NCBI RefSeq assembly: GCF_001547755.1
Contig: NZ_AP013042.1
Span: forward strand, 248,001 to 312,000
Source of the DNA: an endosymbiont of Bathymodiolus septemdierum str. Myojin knoll
GTDB taxonomy: Bacteria; Pseudomonadota; Gammaproteobacteria; PS1; Pseudothioglobaceae
Reading direction: 5' to 3'
DNA length: 64,000 nucleotides
Shown here one piece after another: positions 1-8,459 of this stretch. A program made the position numbers and the translations under genes. The notes under the pieces are model-generated. The model worked only from the letters and a program-made list of their open reading frames with translations. It did no database searches and was not told the DNA's origin. Numbering within the stretch: position 1 is the stretch's first letter; the number at the start of each line of letters is the position of its first letter.

Positions 1-600
1 TTCATCAAGAATTAGGCTAGGATTGGTACTATCGAATCTTTTCGATAGGGTACTTTTTGAAAGTGAAAAAGAATAATCATTAATATCGTCATCAAATTTG
101 ATGACATTTTTTTTGGCATTGATTTTAATGTGTTGGATATTATTAATAGCAATTTTGTCCATGTTACTTTCAAATATTTTAAACTTACTTTCTTCTCGTA
201 AAACACAATGATAAATAGAACTTTGTGTTTGATAGGTTTTTTTGGCAAACTGAATTCTAGCATTTCTGAGATTTGCTACCTTTTCAATGAGTTTTTTGTT
301 GCTTAAACCTATATATAGTTCCCTGTCATTATTAAACTCTGCGATTTTTTGAAAGGTTTTATTATTATTTGCTAAAAATGTTTTTAGCCCTATACCAATA
401 AGGCCCTTTTTGGCATCTATCGATACATCACCTCTAGACAAATCATCTGCTTTGAATGCTCTGCAAAATAATTTTTCAGCTATTCTATAATAAAGATATG
501 GTGTTTTTGAATCCGAATATAAGTTTGATAAAGAGCCAACTATTTCTAAAAAATTCTGATAGTCTCCTTGTTGATTATTTGATTGATTTTCAAAAAACAT
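1..600 (-). CDS. Putative type II restriction endonuclease, 3' end outside window
   Basis: An uninterrupted reading frame of 200 codons runs from an ATG at 600 to the window edge, so the C-terminus is missing. It begins 4 bases after the stop of the cytosine methyltransferase gene, on the same strand, which is the usual layout of a restriction-modification pair. I see no safe catalytic motif; the segment around D62 to K73 (GDVSIDAKKG then GIGLKTF) could be part of a PD-(D/E)XK-like core, but the acidic residue before the Lys is absent. It loosely recalls enzymes annotated as restriction endonuclease PLD-domain proteins, a match made from memory only. The base composition is very AT-rich. I am confident that it is a gene; the endonuclease function is inferred mainly from context. 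Confidence 0.55.
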   Translation of the reverse strand, partial: MFFENQSNNQQGDYQNFLEIVGSLSNLYSDSKTPYLYYRIAEKLFCRAFKADDLSRGDVSIDAKKGLIGIGLKTFLANNNKTFQKIAEFNNDRELYIGLSNKKLIEKVANLRNARIQFAKKTYQTQSSIYHCVLREESKFKIFESNMDKIAINNIQHIKINAKKNVIKFDDDINDYSFSLSKSTLSKRFDSTNPSLILDE

Positions 601-604
601 TTGA

Positions 605-1702
605 TTAAGTTTCCAAGGCTAAAGTTATATTATTTATAATTCTCTCTACCAAAGGAACGCAGATAGAGTTGCCAAATTGTTTATACAAATTAGAGTCAGT
701 TATGTTTGGCAGTATATAGTTTTCTGGATACCCTTGAAAATTCGCACACTCTTTAGGTGTTAACTTTCTAATTCCTTTATTATCTAAAATGATTGGCACA
801 TTGTGTCCACCCATACCCATATTTGCTGTTAATGTTGGACAGACAGCACTTTTATTTTCTCGAACATATTTTCTACGCCATTGATAAATAGTATTTTTTT
901 TAGTAATATCATCTTTTAATTTTTTATGCAAGGGTTTATTATTGTAGTAATATTTTTCATCAACTGCTTTTTCCAAACAACTGCTAATGGTTTTTTTGAG
1001 TTCTATTTTCTTCGGAAATGAAAAATTATTAAATGCTTTTTGTTCTAGAAAACCCACAATAAATATTCTTTCTCTATTTTGTGGCGTGTTGCCATATTTC
1101 ATGGCATTCAAAACATTGTCAGTAACTTTATACCCTAATTTCTGTAATTTATTATAAATGACTTTGATTGTATTACCTTTATCATGAGTTTTTAAATTTT
1201 TTACATTCTCCAAAATAAAGGCTTTTGGTTTTTTTTCTTTAAGGATTTTAACTATATCAAAAAACAAATTTCCTCTGCCATTTTTATCATCAAAACCCTG
1301 TCTATGACCTGCAATAGAAAATGGTTGACAAGGAAAGCCTGCAAATAAAAAATCAAAATCGGGTATATCTTTTGCTTTAACTTCGATGATATTGCCAGCA
1401 AAATTACCTGAATAAAATAAATCTTTATTGTGTTTTAAAAAATTAGCCTCATAAGTCTTTCTAGCATTATCATCAAATTCACTAGCGAAAACACATTGAC
1501 CACCTAAATTTGAAGCTGCTAGGTGAAAACCACCGATACCTGCAAATAAATCAATAAAAGTAAAATTGGGTTTTTTATTGACATCAGACTCTTTTGTCTC
1601 GAAGCGATCTAATAATCCCATTTGAAAGGCGTCCTCTACACAGTCAGTGTTTTTTTTGAGGGAATTTTCTTGGATGTAGTTAACATCTTTTATTTTTAGC
1701 AT
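605..1702 (-). CDS. DNA (cytosine-5-)-methyltransferase
   Basis: This gene transfers a methyl group from S-adenosylmethionine to C5 of cytosine in a specific DNA site. All the signature motifs are present in order in 365 residues: motif I (FIDLFAGIGGFH, residues 49-60), motif IV with the catalytic Cys125 (GFPCQPFS), motif VI (ENV, 165-167), motif VIII (QNRERIF, from 208), a target-recognition region at about 220-315, then motifs IX (RKLTPKECANFQGYP) and X (QFGNSICVPL). About 48 residues precede motif I. The downstream partial gene is probably its cognate nuclease, making this a type II modification enzyme. It is divergent from efp and more AT-rich than the flanking core genes, which suggests horizontal acquisition. 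The target sequence cannot be read from the protein. Confidence 0.95.
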   Translation of the reverse strand: MLKIKDVNYIQENSLKKNTDCVEDAFQMGLLDRFETKESDVNKKPNFTFIDLFAGIGGFHLAASNLGGQCVFASEFDDNARKTYEANFLKHNKDLFYSGNFAGNIIEVKAKDIPDFDFLFAGFPCQPFSIAGHRQGFDDKNGRGNLFFDIVKILKEKKPKAFILENVKNLKTHDKGNTIKVIYNKLQKLGYKVTDNVLNAMKYGNTPQNRERIFIVGFLEQKAFNNFSFPKKIELKKTISSCLEKAVDEKYYYNNKPLHKKLKDDITKKNTIYQWRRKYVRENKSAVCPTLTANMGMGGHNVPIILDNKGIRKLTPKECANFQGYPENYILPNITDSNLYKQFGNSICVPLVERIINNITLALET

Positions 1703-1775
1703 AGCATTATTTTACAAACAAAATACAGTGTAGTTTAAGTAAAATAAGATATTTTATTTTTCGTAATTTTTAAAA

Positions 1776-2339
1776 ATGGCAACTTATTCCACTAGTCAGT
1801 TCAAAAACGGCTTAAAACTTATTTTGGATGGTAATCCTTGTTCGATTATTAATAACGAAATTCGCAAACCTGGCAAGGGGCAGGCGTCTAATAAAGTCAA
1901 ACTTAAAGATTTAATCACGGGTAAAACTTTGGAAAAAACTTTTAAATCTGGCGAGTCTGTGGAAGGTGCTGATGTGATGGAAACAGATATGCAATATTTG
2001 TATAATGACGGCGATGGTTATAATTTTATGGACCCCAAAACTTTTGAACAATATACGCTGAGTGAAGTGGGTATGGGTGATGCGGTGAAATATTTGGTTG
2101 AGCAAGATATGTGTGTTATTACGCTTTGGAATGACAATCCGATTTCAGTCACACCACCAAATCATGTGATGTTGGAAGTGGTGGACACAGATCCTGGACT
2201 CAAAGGTGATACCGCAGGTACAGGCGGAAAACCAGCGACAATGAACACGGGCGCGGTGGTACAAGTACCTTTATTCATCAGCATTGGCGAGAAAGTTAAG
2301 GTTGATACGCGCACGAACGAGTATGCGGGACGCACTTAA
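1776..2339 (+). CDS. efp: Elongation factor P
   Basis: EF-P binds between the P and E sites of the ribosome and relieves stalling at polyproline stretches. The 187-residue length is normal. Lys34, the residue that receives the beta-lysyl group, is in the expected loop (KPGKGQA, residues 31-37). The C-terminal end ([10 protein letters not shown]) is typical of the family. The overlapping next gene, epmA, encodes the ligase that modifies Lys34, so substrate and modifier are translationally coupled. No clear Shine-Dalgarno sequence precedes the ATG; only an AT-rich stretch is visible. Confidence 0.97.
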   Translation: MATYSTSQFKNGLKLILDGNPCSIINNEIRKPGKGQASNKVKLKDLITGKTLEKTFKSGESVEGADVMETDMQYLYNDGDGYNFMDPKTFEQYTLSEVGMGDAVKYLVEQDMCVITLWNDNPISVTPPNHVMLEVVDTDPGLKGDTAGTGGKPATMNTGAVVQVPLFISIGEKVKVDTRTNEYAGRT

Positions 2340-3192
2340 AAAAAATAGCGTTTTTTTTAATCAAATACGACAATTTTTTGCCCAAAGAGATGTCGTTGAG
2401 GTGCAAACTCCGCAACTTTTAAACTACCCCGTTACCGATGTTTATATTGACAGCATTACCATGCAAGTCAATCAAGACATTGAACCACAAGCCAAATACC
2501 TGCACACCTCCCCCGAATTGGAAATGAAAAAACTGTTGGCGGGCGGTAGCGGTAATATTTATCAGATTTGCCCTGTGTTCCGTGACAATGAGCAAGGTGC
2601 TCAAAACTTTAATGAATTCACAATGTTGGAATATTATCGTGTGGATTTTGACATGCACCAATTGATGAATGAGGTTGTAGAACTGTTGCAACACTTGGGT
2701 TTTCAAGGTGAAGTGTCAAAATTATCTTATGCACAAGCGTTCAGAAAGTTTGCTGATATTGATATTTTAAATACCGATTTTGATAAACTTAAGTCCATCG
2801 CTAAAACCTATGGACTGTGTACAGATTTTGAGTGGATTGAAGACTTGCAAATCTTACTATTTACCCACTTAATAGAGCCAGAATTGGAAGATATCCCCTT
2901 TTGTTTCATCTACGATTATCCTGTAGAGCAATCCGCCCTTGCTAAGGCTAAAGGGCAAGTGGCACAGCGTTTTGAGTTATATGCGCACGGCATTGAAATC
3001 GCCAACGGCTACGATGAATTACAAGGGGCGGGCGAATATCAACAGCGTTTTGAAGACGAAATCAGTAAGCGCGCTGTATTGGGCAAAACCTCCGTTGATT
3101 TAGACAAAGATTTCTTATCAAGTTTAGCCAATCCTTTGCCACAATGCTCAGGTGTGGCAATTGGCATTGAACGATTATTATCGGTAAAATAA
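2323..3192 (+). CDS. epmA: Elongation factor P--(R)-beta-lysine ligase
   Basis: This class II lysyl-tRNA-synthetase-like enzyme attaches (R)-beta-lysine to Lys34 of EF-P. Motif 2 is visible as FRDNEQG then [10 protein letters not shown], and motif 3 as [10 protein letters not shown] near the C-terminus; there is no anticodon-binding domain, as expected for EpmA. I place the start at ATG 2323, overlapping efp by 17 bases, because the family begins shortly before the [14 protein letters not shown] helix; an in-frame TTG at 2284 is possible but less likely. The protein stops five residues after motif 3 (ends LLSVK), about 20 residues earlier than the E. coli enzyme. The family call is firm; whether the short C-terminus matters is unknown. 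Confidence 0.92.
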   Translation: MRDALKKNSVFFNQIRQFFAQRDVVEVQTPQLLNYPVTDVYIDSITMQVNQDIEPQAKYLHTSPELEMKKLLAGGSGNIYQICPVFRDNEQGAQNFNEFTMLEYYRVDFDMHQLMNEVVELLQHLGFQGEVSKLSYAQAFRKFADIDILNTDFDKLKSIAKTYGLCTDFEWIEDLQILLFTHLIEPELEDIPFCFIYDYPVEQSALAKAKGQVAQRFELYAHGIEIANGYDELQGAGEYQQRFEDEISKRAVLGKTSVDLDKDFLSSLANPLPQCSGVAIGIERLLSVK

Positions 3193-3197
3193 CACTT

Positions 3198-3911
3198 ATG
3201 AAATTTTTAATTATCCTGATTATCAGTCTAAATACCCATGCATTGCAACTGTTGCAGCCTAAGAGCGGGCACAATACCATCAAGCAACAATCGGAGCAAT
3301 CAACCCTATCGGCCAGCAAACTTTTAACGCAATTAAAAAAAGATGCCAAACGAGGCAATGCAAGAGCACAGTTTAGTTTAGCAAATATGTATTACCATGG
3401 TATTAGTACCAATCAAGATGTCAAGTTGGCGCTTTATTGGTACACTCAAGTGGCTGAATTGGGCTATCCGAGCGCACAATTTAATTTAGGTAATTTTTAT
3501 TATGAAGGCATCGGTACTCAGAAAAATTTTCAACAAGCGATATTTTGGTATGAAAAATCTGCCAACCAAAATTTGATTAAAGCACAATATAAATTGGCCA
3601 AAATTTATCATCAGCAAGGTGATGAAAATACTGCCAAATACTGGTATGAAAAATCTGCACAATTAGGCTTTGTCCGTGCACAATTAGACTTAGCAAAATT
3701 ATATGAAGTGGGTTTGGGTATTGACAAAGATTTAAAATTGGCACAACATTGGTATGAAAAAGCTGCAATGCAATTCAACGCTGAAGCGCAAGCGTATTTA
3801 AACAAACTTATTCGTGACAAAAAATCAATCAACGGACCAAGTTTGCAAGAAATCTCAGACTCATTAGCAGAAAATAGCAAGCTTTTAAATAATGAGACTG
3901 TTGAACATTGA
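3198..3911 (+). CDS. SEL1-repeat protein, exported
   Basis: The 237-residue protein has an N-terminal hydrophobic segment (MKFLIILIISLNTHA) consistent with Sec export. It is then built of SEL1-type TPR repeats of about 36 residues, for example GNARAQFSLANMYYHG, YPSAQFNLGNFYYEGIG and FVRAQLDLAKLYEVGLG. I count four to five repeats between residues 50 and 205, followed by a polar tail. SEL1 solenoids mediate protein-protein contacts; no enzymatic domain is visible and the partner is unknown. It starts 5 bases after epmA and its stop overlaps the start of the ycgN-like gene, so it is probably in the same transcript. Confidence 0.85.
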   Translation: MKFLIILIISLNTHALQLLQPKSGHNTIKQQSEQSTLSASKLLTQLKKDAKRGNARAQFSLANMYYHGISTNQDVKLALYWYTQVAELGYPSAQFNLGNFYYEGIGTQKNFQQAIFWYEKSANQNLIKAQYKLAKIYHQQGDENTAKYWYEKSAQLGFVRAQLDLAKLYEVGLGIDKDLKLAQHWYEKAAMQFNAEAQAYLNKLIRDKKSINGPSLQEISDSLAENSKLLNNETVEH

Positions 3912-4348
3912 AAAATAATTTTTGGGAAGTGCTTACGCTTGAAGAGATGACTCGTACGCAATGGGAATCGTTATGCGACAATTGTGGACGCTGTTGCCTG
4001 CACAAAATCGAAGATGAGGACACTGAAGAAATTTATTTCACTGATGTTGCTTGTCAATATCTTGATGTAGAAACTTGCCAGTGCCCGCACTACGAAATGC
4101 GACAATCTTTCGTACCTGATTGTCTAACTATCTACCCAGATTGGGGTAAAAAATTTAATTGGCTGCCCGCTAGTTGTGCCTACCGCCTATTATCCGAAGG
4201 TAAGCCCTTATTCGATTGGCACCCATTGATTAGTGGTAATGTAGATTCTGTACATTTGGCGGGGATTTCTGTTCGCGGACGGACATTCAGCGATGAAGAA
4301 GTAGCGGCAGAAGACATTTATAAGCATGTTATCACTTGGGTTGATTGA
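3908..4348 (+). CDS. YcgN-type cysteine-cluster protein (UPF0260)
   Basis: The protein closely follows the YcgN/UPF0260 pattern: FWEVLTLEEMTRTQWESLC, then CDNCGRCCLHKIEDEDT, then CQYLDVETCQCPHYEMR and PDCLTIYP. The many conserved cysteines suggest a metal or Fe-S centre, but the biochemical function is not established. I choose the TTG start at 3908, overlapping the preceding stop by four bases, because the conserved FW and TLEEM residues lie upstream of the first in-frame ATG (3947). The length of 146 residues is usual for the family. Confidence 0.9.
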   Translation: MKNNFWEVLTLEEMTRTQWESLCDNCGRCCLHKIEDEDTEEIYFTDVACQYLDVETCQCPHYEMRQSFVPDCLTIYPDWGKKFNWLPASCAYRLLSEGKPLFDWHPLISGNVDSVHLAGISVRGRTFSDEEVAAEDIYKHVITWVD

Positions 4349-4400
4349 TGAAAAAAATCTGTTAAAATTTGTCTTTAATATTTTAAACTAAGAATTTGCA

Positions 4401-4784
4401 ATGAAAAAAATCTTATTATTGGCTTTATTGCTTACCACGCAAGCATTCGCCGCATGGCCACATAAAGACATTTCACAAGCGGTATTTGCAAAATCAGTAG
4501 AAGAAAGAGCGCCAATTGACATCATTACCGAAATCGATAACTCCGTAAAAAAAGTCTATTTTTTTACCAATATCCGTCATTTAAAAGGGGATAGAATTAC
4601 CCATCGTTGGCTGTATAAAAGCAAAGTAAAGGCAGAAATCAGTTTTGACATCAAAGGCAATAGATGGCGCGTTTGGTCAAGTAAAAACCTTTGGCACAGA
4701 TGGACAGGGGAATGGACGGTTGAAGTTGTCAATCAAAACGCAGAAATTTTATTAACAAAAACATTCGAGTATAAAAAATCATGA
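4401..4784 (+). CDS. DUF2914 domain protein, exported
   Basis: The first 17 residues ([17 protein letters not shown]) are a Sec signal peptide. The remainder matches DUF2914, a small beta-rich domain with spaced Trp residues ([30 protein letters not shown]). The function of the domain is unknown; it is often exported or fused to membrane segments. The stop codon overlaps the argG start (ATGA), so the two genes are probably co-translated. No link to arginine synthesis is evident. Confidence 0.85.
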   Translation: MKKILLLALLLTTQAFAAWPHKDISQAVFAKSVEERAPIDIITEIDNSVKKVYFFTNIRHLKGDRITHRWLYKSKVKAEISFDIKGNRWRVWSSKNLWHRWTGEWTVEVVNQNAEILLTKTFEYKKS

Positions 4785-5977
4785 ATAAAGTAGTATTAGC
4801 CTATTCAGGTGGATTGGATACCAGCATCATCGTTAAATGGTTGCAGGACACTTACCAATGTGAAGTCGTTACTTTTACAGCGGATATTGGTCAAGGAGAA
4901 GAAGTCGAGCCCGCCCGCGCTAAAGCAAAAGCCGCTGGTGTAACCGATATTTATATTGAAGATTTGCGTGAAGAATTTGCTCGTGATTTTATCTTTCCAA
5001 TGTTCCGTGCTAACGCAATTTATGAAGGCGAATATTTATTAGGCACTTCAATTGCGCGTCCGCTAATCTCTAAGCGTTTGGTAGAAATTGCCGACGAAGT
5101 TGGTGCCGATGCCATTAGCCACGGCGCAACAGGCAAAGGTAATGACCAAGTGCGTTTTGAATTAAACGCTTATGCGCTGAATGCCGATATTCAAGTAATT
5201 GCCCCTTGGCGTGAGTGGGATTTGTCATCACGAGAGTCATTGATGAATTACGCAAAAAAGCACGGCATTGAGATTGATTACCAAAAACAAAACAAAAAAT
5301 CTCCTTACTCAATGGACGCAAATTTATTGCATATTTCTTACGAAGGCGATATTTTGGAAGACCCATGGGCAGAGCCAGAAGACGATATGTGGCGTTGGAC
5401 AGTTTCCCCTGAAGATGCCCCTGACAAAGCCGAGTATGTGGAACTTACTTATTTAAAGGGCGACATTATTGCCATCAATGGTAAGGCGATGAGCCCCGCA
5501 ACCGTAATGGAAGATTTGAACAAACGCGCAGGTGCTCACGGTATTGGCCGTGATGATATTGTTGAAAACCGTTTTGTTGGTATGAAGTCTCGTGGTTGCT
5601 ATGAGACACCAGCCGGCACAGTAATGCTAAAAGCCCATCGGGCTATGGAAAGTCTTACTCTCGACCGAGAGGCGGCACATCTAAAAGACGAATTAATGCC
5701 AAAATATGCCAAAATGATTTATAACGGTTTTTGGTTTGCGCCAGAGCGAGAAATGCTACAAGCTGCCATTGACCAAACGCAATCCGTCGTTAACGGCACC
5801 GTGCGCCTTAAATTTTACAAGGGTAATGTCATCATCGTCGGTCGTAAATCTGACAACTCATTGTTCAGTGAAAAAATTGCAACTTTTGAAGACGATCAAG
5901 GTGCGTATGACCAAAAAGATGCAGCAGGTTTTATTAAACTCAATGCATTGCGTTTACGCCTTAAGGCACTAAGTTGA
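4781..5977 (+). CDS. argG: Argininosuccinate synthase
   Basis: The enzyme condenses citrulline and aspartate with ATP to make argininosuccinate in arginine biosynthesis. The N-terminal ATP-binding P-loop is visible as [15 protein letters not shown] (residues 7-21), and other conserved segments include [29 protein letters not shown] and [11 protein letters not shown]. The length of 398 residues is typical. It overlaps the DUF2914 gene by 4 bases and is followed within about 35 bases by an intrinsic terminator, so it ends this plus-strand unit. Confidence 0.98.
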   Translation: MNKVVLAYSGGLDTSIIVKWLQDTYQCEVVTFTADIGQGEEVEPARAKAKAAGVTDIYIEDLREEFARDFIFPMFRANAIYEGEYLLGTSIARPLISKRLVEIADEVGADAISHGATGKGNDQVRFELNAYALNADIQVIAPWREWDLSSRESLMNYAKKHGIEIDYQKQNKKSPYSMDANLLHISYEGDILEDPWAEPEDDMWRWTVSPEDAPDKAEYVELTYLKGDIIAINGKAMSPATVMEDLNKRAGAHGIGRDDIVENRFVGMKSRGCYETPAGTVMLKAHRAMESLTLDREAAHLKDELMPKYAKMIYNGFWFAPEREMLQAAIDQTQSVVNGTVRLKFYKGNVIIVGRKSDNSLFSEKIATFEDDQGAYDQKDAAGFIKLNALRLRLKALS

Positions 5978-6009
5978 TATTCAACCTTAAATTTAAATAA
6001 TAGACAATA

Positions 6010-6037
6010 AAAAGCCCGATAATCACCGGGCTTTTTA
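6010..6037. terminator. Intrinsic terminator, bidirectional
   Basis: The stem AAGCCCG / CGGGCTT has a short loop, with an A-run before it and a T-run after it. It lies between argG (plus strand) and tRNA-Cys (minus strand), so it can serve both converging transcripts. Confidence 0.85.
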
Positions 6038-6049
6038 TTGTACTTTATA

Positions 6050-6123
6050 TGGAGGCCGGAACCAGAGTCGAACTGGTCTATAAGGCTTTGCAGGCCCCTG
6101 CATAACCGCTTTGCTATCCGGCC
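6050..6123 (-). tRNA. tRNA-Cys (GCA)
   Basis: The 74-base cloverleaf has acceptor stem GGCCGGA/TCCGGCC, an anticodon loop CTGCAAA (anticodon GCA), a GTTCGACTC T-loop and an encoded CCA end. It follows pgsA and tRNA-Gly as in E. coli pgsA-glyW-cysT. A strong terminator-like hairpin separates it from tRNA-Gly. Confidence 0.95.
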
Positions 6124-6142
6124 AAGGTGTGGAAGCGGTAAT

Positions 6143-6173
6143 AAAAAAAAGCCTGTTCTCACAGGCTTTTTTT
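6143..6173. terminator. Terminator-like hairpin between tRNA-Gly and tRNA-Cys
   Basis: The stem GCCTGT / ACAGGC is flanked on both sides by runs of A and T, so it looks like an intrinsic terminator in either direction. Reading the minus strand it comes 6 bases after tRNA-Gly and about 20 bases before tRNA-Cys. Confidence 0.75.
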
Positions 6174-6178
6174 AAATT

Positions 6179-6254
6179 TGGAGCGGGAAACGAGATTCGG
6201 ACTCGCGACATTCACGTTGGCAACGTGATGCTCTACCAGCTGAGCTATTCCCGC
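6179..6254 (-). tRNA. tRNA-Gly (GCC)
   Basis: The 76-base cloverleaf begins GCGGGAATAGCTCAG, has anticodon loop TTGCCAA (GCC), and ends with encoded CCA. It is nearly identical to the E. coli glyV/W type and lies 25 bases after the pgsA stop on the same strand. Confidence 0.96.
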
Positions 6255-6279
6255 ATAAGCGACATATTATAATGTGTTT

Positions 6280-6867
6280 TTATTGGGGTTTGAAGGTTTT
6301 TATACCTTCTTTTAAATAAATAAACCCAGAGTATAAAGTTAACAAAGTGGCAGCAACCAATAAGCTCACCCCAATCTCAAAACTCGGCAAGCCAAAAAAT
6401 GGCTGCTGATAAAGTAAAAATAGAATGGCAAAGATTTGCACGAAGGTTTTTACCTTGCCAACAAATGATACATTGATCGTTGAACGCTGGCCAATCGTAC
6501 CCATCCATTCTCTAAGAGCAGATACCAAAATCTCTCTGGAAATAATAATCAACGCACAAATACTAATATACCAGTGCGTATCACTTGGATAAAAATCAAC
6601 TAAAATTACCAGTGCTGTTGAAACCATTAATTTATCTGCAACAGGATCCAAAAACGCACCTAATCTCGAAGTCATATTTAATTTTCTTGCAAGGTAACCA
6701 TCTAAATAATCCGTCACGCTAATCATTGCATAGATTAGCGTGACTGCAAAATTTATCCAAGTAAATATCGGCGTGTCAGTATAAGCGGGTTGAAAATAAT
6801 ACAATACTACAAATAACGGGATGAGCGCAATTCTTGATAAAGTTAAAATATTTGGTATTGTCATCAT
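6280..6867 (-). CDS. pgsA: CDP-diacylglycerol--glycerol-3-phosphate 3-phosphatidyltransferase
   Basis: This inner-membrane enzyme makes phosphatidylglycerol phosphate, the first committed step to phosphatidylglycerol. The CDP-alcohol phosphatidyltransferase signature is visible as DYLDGYLARKLNMTSRLGAFLDPVADK, quoted here in two parts: DYLDGYLARK, then GAFLDPVADK. Several hydrophobic segments follow. I place the start at ATG 6867 (or the adjacent ATG 6864, MTIPNILTLSR), giving about 195 residues, normal for PgsA. The frame stays open upstream but there it crosses the tRNA-Arg gene, so a longer start would be an artefact. Confidence 0.95.
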   Translation of the reverse strand: MMTIPNILTLSRIALIPLFVVLYYFQPAYTDTPIFTWINFAVTLIYAMISVTDYLDGYLARKLNMTSRLGAFLDPVADKLMVSTALVILVDFYPSDTHWYISICALIIISREILVSALREWMGTIGQRSTINVSFVGKVKTFVQIFAILFLLYQQPFFGLPSFEIGVSLLVAATLLTLYSGFIYLKEGIKTFKPQ

Positions 6868-6925
6868 AAGATAATAATCAGTATAAACAAAAAACCCCTG
6901 CATATTTGCAAGGGTTTTAAAAATA

Positions 6926-7002
6926 TGGTGCGCCCGGCTGGAGTCGAACCAGCAACCGCTCGGTTCGTAGCCGAGTACTCTATCCAGTTGAGCCACGGGC
7001 GC
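6926..7002 (-). tRNA. tRNA-Arg (ACG)
   Basis: The 77-base cloverleaf begins GCGCCCGTGGCTCAAC, has anticodon loop CTACGAA (ACG, read as ICG after deamination), and ends with encoded CCA. It lies 58 bases upstream of pgsA on the same strand and probably shares its transcript. Confidence 0.96.
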
Positions 7003-7148
7003 AAATTTTTGCTTGAAAATGCAAGCTACTGCGTTATTTTCCAACTGGTGTATATGTAATACTACCTGTTGAAAAATGCCTTGTATTTTACGCCTTCAAA
7101 CAAAAATTGTTATAGAGCGTAAAGCGTTACTTTTCACAAGATGGGGAA

Positions 7149-8393
7149 TTATACGCAAATTTTTTCAATAATTCGTTCTAATTTTGCAACTCTTGAGCCT
7201 TTAAAAAGAAGGGTGGCATTTTTGTGTTGTTTCAGTGTTGCCACTAGTTCCTCTGCATTATCAAAATTTTGCACACCATAATCTGCTTGATAACTGTATA
7301 AATATTCAATATCTAATGACTTTGCAAATGCACCCACTTGCTGATGATAAGCCTCAGATTTATCGCCAAGCTCTGCCATTTGCCCCAATACTGCAATTTT
7401 TTCACCTGCAAAACCCTTTAATACTTCTAGTGCATATTGACTTGAGCTTGGACTGGCATTATAACTATCATCAATAATCGTCATTTCATCATAATGAATA
7501 ACATTCAGCCGACCTTTTTCCGCCTGCGTATTTTCCAAGCCCTGTTTAATAGTCGCAATATTCACCCCCAATGCAGCCGCACAAGCACTTGCGCTCAAAG
7601 CATTATCAATATTATGTCTGCCTAATAGCGGTAAATTTACAGTAATTTTTTCATTAAAAATCGTCAAGCAAAATTGATTATTGTTAATCTCACTGGCAAA
7701 TATATCACCCCCTTCGCCAAAACTGATATCACCCGTAAACCCTGTTTGCGTATTCACAATATTCTGCGAATGCGATGCGTAAATTTCACCTTTCGCTTTC
7801 ACCAAATTCTCAAACCCACCAAATTCACCTATATGCGCATCCAAAGTATTGGTAACAAGTGCAATATCGGGGTTAACCATGTCACGCAAATATGCGATTT
7901 CTTCCAAATGATTCGCCCCCATTTCAATGACGGCATATTGGTGTTTTTCTTCTAATTTAAGCAAGGTCATTGGTACACCGAGATGGTTATTGAGATTGCC
8001 TTTGGTTGCCAAAGTGGGTGCTTTTAATTTAAGAATGTTTTTCAACATATTCTTGGTCGTGGTTTTACCGTTGCTACCCGTAATTGCAACCACTTTCGGC
8101 TTCAGCCTTTCTAAATTCCACCGTGCAATCTGCGTAAATGCAACCTGCGTATCTGCCACCACTAACGATGGCAAATCCACCACCACAGAATGATGCACTA
8201 CAACTGCCACAGCCCCCATTTCTTGCGCCTTTTCTACATAGTCATGCGCATCAAAATTCTCCCCCACCAACGCCACAAACACGCCGCCATCCATTCTTTT
8301 TCGAGTATCTGTATAAATACCAGTTACTGCCACATCGACAGAACATTCCGTTTTTAAAATTTTGGCAAGGGTGCAGGTTGTGGTTTTTAACAT
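7149..8393 (-). CDS. murF: UDP-N-acetylmuramoyl-tripeptide--D-alanyl-D-alanine ligase
   Basis: MurF adds D-Ala-D-Ala to the UDP-MurNAc tripeptide, the last cytoplasmic precursor step of peptidoglycan. The Mur-ligase ATP-binding loop is visible as AITGSNGKTTTKN (about residues 103-115). The mid-domain motif (YAVIEMGANHLEEI) and the C-terminal (TIIDDSYNASPSS) motif are also present. The 414-residue protein is a little shorter than the E. coli enzyme (452). It follows murE on the same strand with a 66-base gap, a fragment of the division and cell-wall cluster; mraY and murD are not in the window. Confidence 0.96.
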   Translation of the reverse strand: MLKTTTCTLAKILKTECSVDVAVTGIYTDTRKRMDGGVFVALVGENFDAHDYVEKAQEMGAVAVVVHHSVVVDLPSLVVADTQVAFTQIARWNLERLKPKVVAITGSNGKTTTKNMLKNILKLKAPTLATKGNLNNHLGVPMTLLKLEEKHQYAVIEMGANHLEEIAYLRDMVNPDIALVTNTLDAHIGEFGGFENLVKAKGEIYASHSQNIVNTQTGFTGDISFGEGGDIFASEINNNQFCLTIFNEKITVNLPLLGRHNIDNALSASACAAALGVNIATIKQGLENTQAEKGRLNVIHYDEMTIIDDSYNASPSSSQYALEVLKGFAGEKIAVLGQMAELGDKSEAYHQQVGAFAKSLDIEYLYSYQADYGVQNFDNAEELVATLKQHKNATLLFKGSRVAKLERIIEKICV

Positions 8394-8459
8394 AGGGTTT
8401 ATTATAAACCAAATTCATTTTTCCTTTTAAAAACTCTGTTCCTGCAATAAAAAAAGATG

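Noticed and set aside
6868-7044. Longer pgsA start giving a 254-residue protein
   Set aside because: The extra residues (for example PVAQLDRVLGYEPSGCWFD) are the translation of the tRNA-Arg gene, a well-known annotation artefact; the family starts at MTIPNILTLSR.
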